Assembly (NCBI GenBank): GCA_028692055.1
Contig: JAQUYA010000025.1
Span: forward strand, 1 to 33,399
Length of the DNA stretch: 33,399 bases
DNA from: Lachnospiraceae bacterium
Lineage (GTDB): Bacteria > Bacillota > Clostridia > Lachnospirales > Lachnospiraceae
Reading direction: 5' to 3'
Part shown: positions 31,734 to 33,399 of the stretch, piece by piece
Numbering within the stretch: the first letter of the stretch is position 1
How the letters are laid out: each line of letters starts with the position of its first letter
Made by a program: the position numbers and the translations under genes
The notes under the pieces: model-generated
Databases searched by the model: none
What the model was told of the DNA's origin: nothing
Seen by the model: only the letters and a program-made list of their open reading frames with translations

Positions 31734-33269
31734 TTATAAAAGGGGGGCAATAATTCGGTAAACCCTTCCCATTATTCTCTGTAATAATGGTATTTGTCTG
31801 TAAGTTCCCATTTCGACTTGCTGACATTCCAGTAAGGTTTTCTGATAATCCATTTCAATATCACCTATGACTGGATTTCGATAAATATAGGTCGCACATT
31901 CAAAGTGATGGTATAAACTACGATAATCTAAATTAATCGTTCCCACCACTGCCTTCTCATCATCTGATACAAAGCATTTGGCATGGACAAAGCCCGGTGT
32001 ATATTCGTAGATTTTCACCTTGTTATGAAGCAGTTCTGGATAAAAACTCCGTGCAATCTCAAAAGGTATTTTCTTATCCGGTATATGCGGCATAATAATA
32101 GATACATCAACACCACGCTTTGCGGCGTAGGTTAGTGCCGTCACCATCTGATAATCCAGTATCAGGTATGGAGTCATGATATGTACATACTTCTTTGCCC
32201 GGTTTAATATATCGATATAAACCGTTTCCCCCAATTGTTCGCCATCTGTCGGCACATCACCATACGGAATCACGTATCCGGCACTTTCTACATTTCTCTG
32301 TGGAAGTTTCAGATACTGCTGCATCTTTTCTGTCGTTTCCTCTGCATTCCACATCTGTAAAAATAATGCGGTAAAACCTTGTACCGCATCACCTTCCAGC
32401 TTCACAGCGACATCTTTCCAATGTCCGTAAATCACTTTTTCATTGATATATTCGTCAGCCAGATTTACACCGCCATTATAAGCAACCCTGCCATCAATGA
32501 CTAATATCTTACGATGGTCCCTGTTGTTTTGATGTGTTGATAACATCGGTTTTATAGGCGATACCATTTTTGCCTGTATTCCTTTTTTCTGCAATTGTTT
32601 TGGATACGTGTACGGCAGCAATAGCAAAGAGCACATACCGTCATACATCACACGTACCTCTACACCCTCTTGTGCCTTCCGTTCTAATACCTCCAAAATG
32701 GAATTCCACATTCTACCACGTTCTATAATGAAATACTCCAAAAAAATAAACTTTTCCGCTTTTTCCAGCTCTACCAGTAAATCTTTGAACTTATCCTCCC
32801 CCAATGGGAAATACGTTACCCTTGTATTTTGATATGTCGGACACGTAGAGATGCTCTGAATATAGCTCGACAACTGCCGTATGGAAACATCCTCCTGCAG
32901 TGACTTCGTTACTTCTTCACTCGTTTTTAAATACACGCTCGTCGACTGAATGCCTCGTTGCACTACCTTCTTTAATCCTATTGTTCCCCAATTTGTGGCA
33001 ACCATCAGATAAAGCAATGCCCCAAAAACAGGAAAGACACAGATGGGCAATACCCACACCAGTTTCATCTCCGGTAATATATCTTTATTAATAATATAAA
33101 CGATCAGCACTCCCGCCAAAAACGTAAATGAGCCAAATATAACACTCATATAAGGACGAAAGAAATTGAATGAAGCAAGTAAAACACCTATCTGAAGTAA
33201 AATCAGCAAAATCGTAATCATCGTCCTGCTAAAAACAATTCTAAAAAGAACCTGTAACGTCTTCTTCAT
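31734..33269 (-). CDS. cls: Cardiolipin synthase (phospholipase D type)
   Basis: Condenses two phosphatidylglycerols to cardiolipin and glycerol at the membrane. It is 511 aa long, with two N-terminal membrane spans (about residues 15-60) and a third hydrophobic stretch near 70-92. The two catalytic HKD motifs are HRKILVIDGRVAYNGGVN and VHAKCFVSDDEKAVVGTIN, both complete. The ATG at 33269 lies one base after the aspartate kinase stop, and no clear ribosome site precedes it, so translation is probably coupled to the upstream gene. The downstream terminator at 31664-31717 is shared with the convergent gene. Confidence 0.95.
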   Translation of the reverse strand: MKKTLQVLFRIVFSRTMITILLILLQIGVLLASFNFFRPYMSVIFGSFTFLAGVLIVYIINKDILPEMKLVWVLPICVFPVFGALLYLMVATNWGTIGLKKVVQRGIQSTSVYLKTSEEVTKSLQEDVSIRQLSSYIQSISTCPTYQNTRVTYFPLGEDKFKDLLVELEKAEKFIFLEYFIIERGRMWNSILEVLERKAQEGVEVRVMYDGMCSLLLLPYTYPKQLQKKGIQAKMVSPIKPMLSTHQNNRDHRKILVIDGRVAYNGGVNLADEYINEKVIYGHWKDVAVKLEGDAVQGFTALFLQMWNAEETTEKMQQYLKLPQRNVESAGYVIPYGDVPTDGEQLGETVYIDILNRAKKYVHIMTPYLILDYQMVTALTYAAKRGVDVSIIMPHIPDKKIPFEIARSFYPELLHNKVKIYEYTPGFVHAKCFVSDDEKAVVGTINLDYRSLYHHFECATYIYRNPVIGDIEMDYQKTLLECQQVEMGTYRQIPLLQRIMGRVYRIIAPLL

Positions 33270-33270
33270 A

Positions 33271-33399
33271 TCATAATTGGATTTCTACGAAGATTGCATA
33301 GATTGCTTTGATTGCAGCTTCGAAGTCTTCATTTTTCACACCAATGATAATATTTAACTCGGAAGAACCCTGATCAATCATCTTGACGTTTACATTTGC
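33271..33399 (-). CDS. lysC: Aspartate kinase, C-terminal ACT region (partial)
   Basis: The 42 residues visible run NVNVKMIDQGSSELNIIIGV and end AIYAIFVEIQL; the gene enters from beyond the right edge. The MIDQGSSELNI block followed by an acidic helix is the last ACT repeat of clostridial aspartate kinases, where lysine or threonine feedback acts. The rest of the enzyme is outside the window, so the catalytic domain is not seen. Other ACT-ended proteins are possible but fit less well. The stop TGA is one base from the cls start. Confidence 0.8.
   Translation of the reverse strand, partial: ANVNVKMIDQGSSELNIIIGVKNEDFEAAIKAIYAIFVEIQL

Overview
The window looks like chromosome of a low-GC Firmicute, most likely a gut-type Lachnospiraceae (Clostridium cluster XIVa). 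The grounds are strong AGGAGG-type ribosome sites, TTGACA/TATAAT promoters, U-tailed terminators, a PPi-dependent phosphofructokinase, a long intracellular cellobiose phosphorylase, a CUT1 sugar ABC locus without its own ATPase, and tRNAs without encoded CCA. The genus cannot be fixed from the sequence alone. Nearly all genes lie on the minus strand; the plus-strand exceptions are a 65-aa protein, the cellobiose phosphorylase and one secreted protein.

Layout by position. 1-4.9 kb: glycogen phosphorylase, a LacI-type regulator and a Gfo/Idh/MocA oxidoreductase. A perfect LacI/CcpA-type palindrome lies between the -35 and -10 of the glgP promoter. 4.9-7.8 kb: PPi-phosphofructokinase, then a Ca2+/cation antiporter behind a yybP-ykoY manganese riboswitch. 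7.8-9.9 kb: an Mbeg1-like alpha/beta hydrolase translationally coupled to a FUSC-type membrane protein gene that carries an in-frame TAA at codon 45. 10.1-13.0 kb: a TetR regulator plus a three-gene ABC-2 exporter. 13.3-16.1 kb: a secreted YHYH protein, a small 65-aa protein, tRNA-Leu and a soluble chemoreceptor with a CZB zinc domain. 16.1-18.5 kb: a MATE exporter, then six tRNA genes (Pro, Gly, Arg, His, Gln, Lys in transcription order). The last tRNA is followed by three 58-bp tandem copies of its 3' end. 18.6-22.0 kb: an operon of a THUMP RNA methyltransferase (apparently leaderless), a degenerate amidase, RdgB and a YfcE-type phosphodiesterase. 22.1-23.0 kb: a 55-aa asparagine-rich protein and a HAAS/DUF1700 membrane protein. 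23.3-30.8 kb: a cello-oligosaccharide locus with two permeases, a binding lipoprotein, a LacI regulator and a divergent GH94 cellobiose phosphorylase. 30.9-33.4 kb: a secreted protein of unknown function, cardiolipin synthase and the C-terminal end of an aspartate kinase.

How the genes fit together. Glycogen phosphorylase and cellobiose phosphorylase both make glucose 1-phosphate from inorganic phosphate, and the PPi-linked phosphofructokinase saves ATP downstream. The window therefore encodes an energy-sparing sugar route under LacI-type control. Two LacI-type operator copies flank the regulator/phosphorylase intergenic region, one at the regulator's own start site and one in the phosphorylase leader.

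The observations most worth following are these: a repeated hairpin-plus-AGATGGGA module with compensatory stem changes, which ends at a start codon in all three copies; the tRNA-Lys tail repeats; the amidase that has lost most of its zinc ligands; the nonsense codon in the FUSC gene; the Asn-rich 55-aa protein; and the CZB chemoreceptor with an additional N-terminal Cys/His cluster. No insertion sequence, prophage or CRISPR array was seen.
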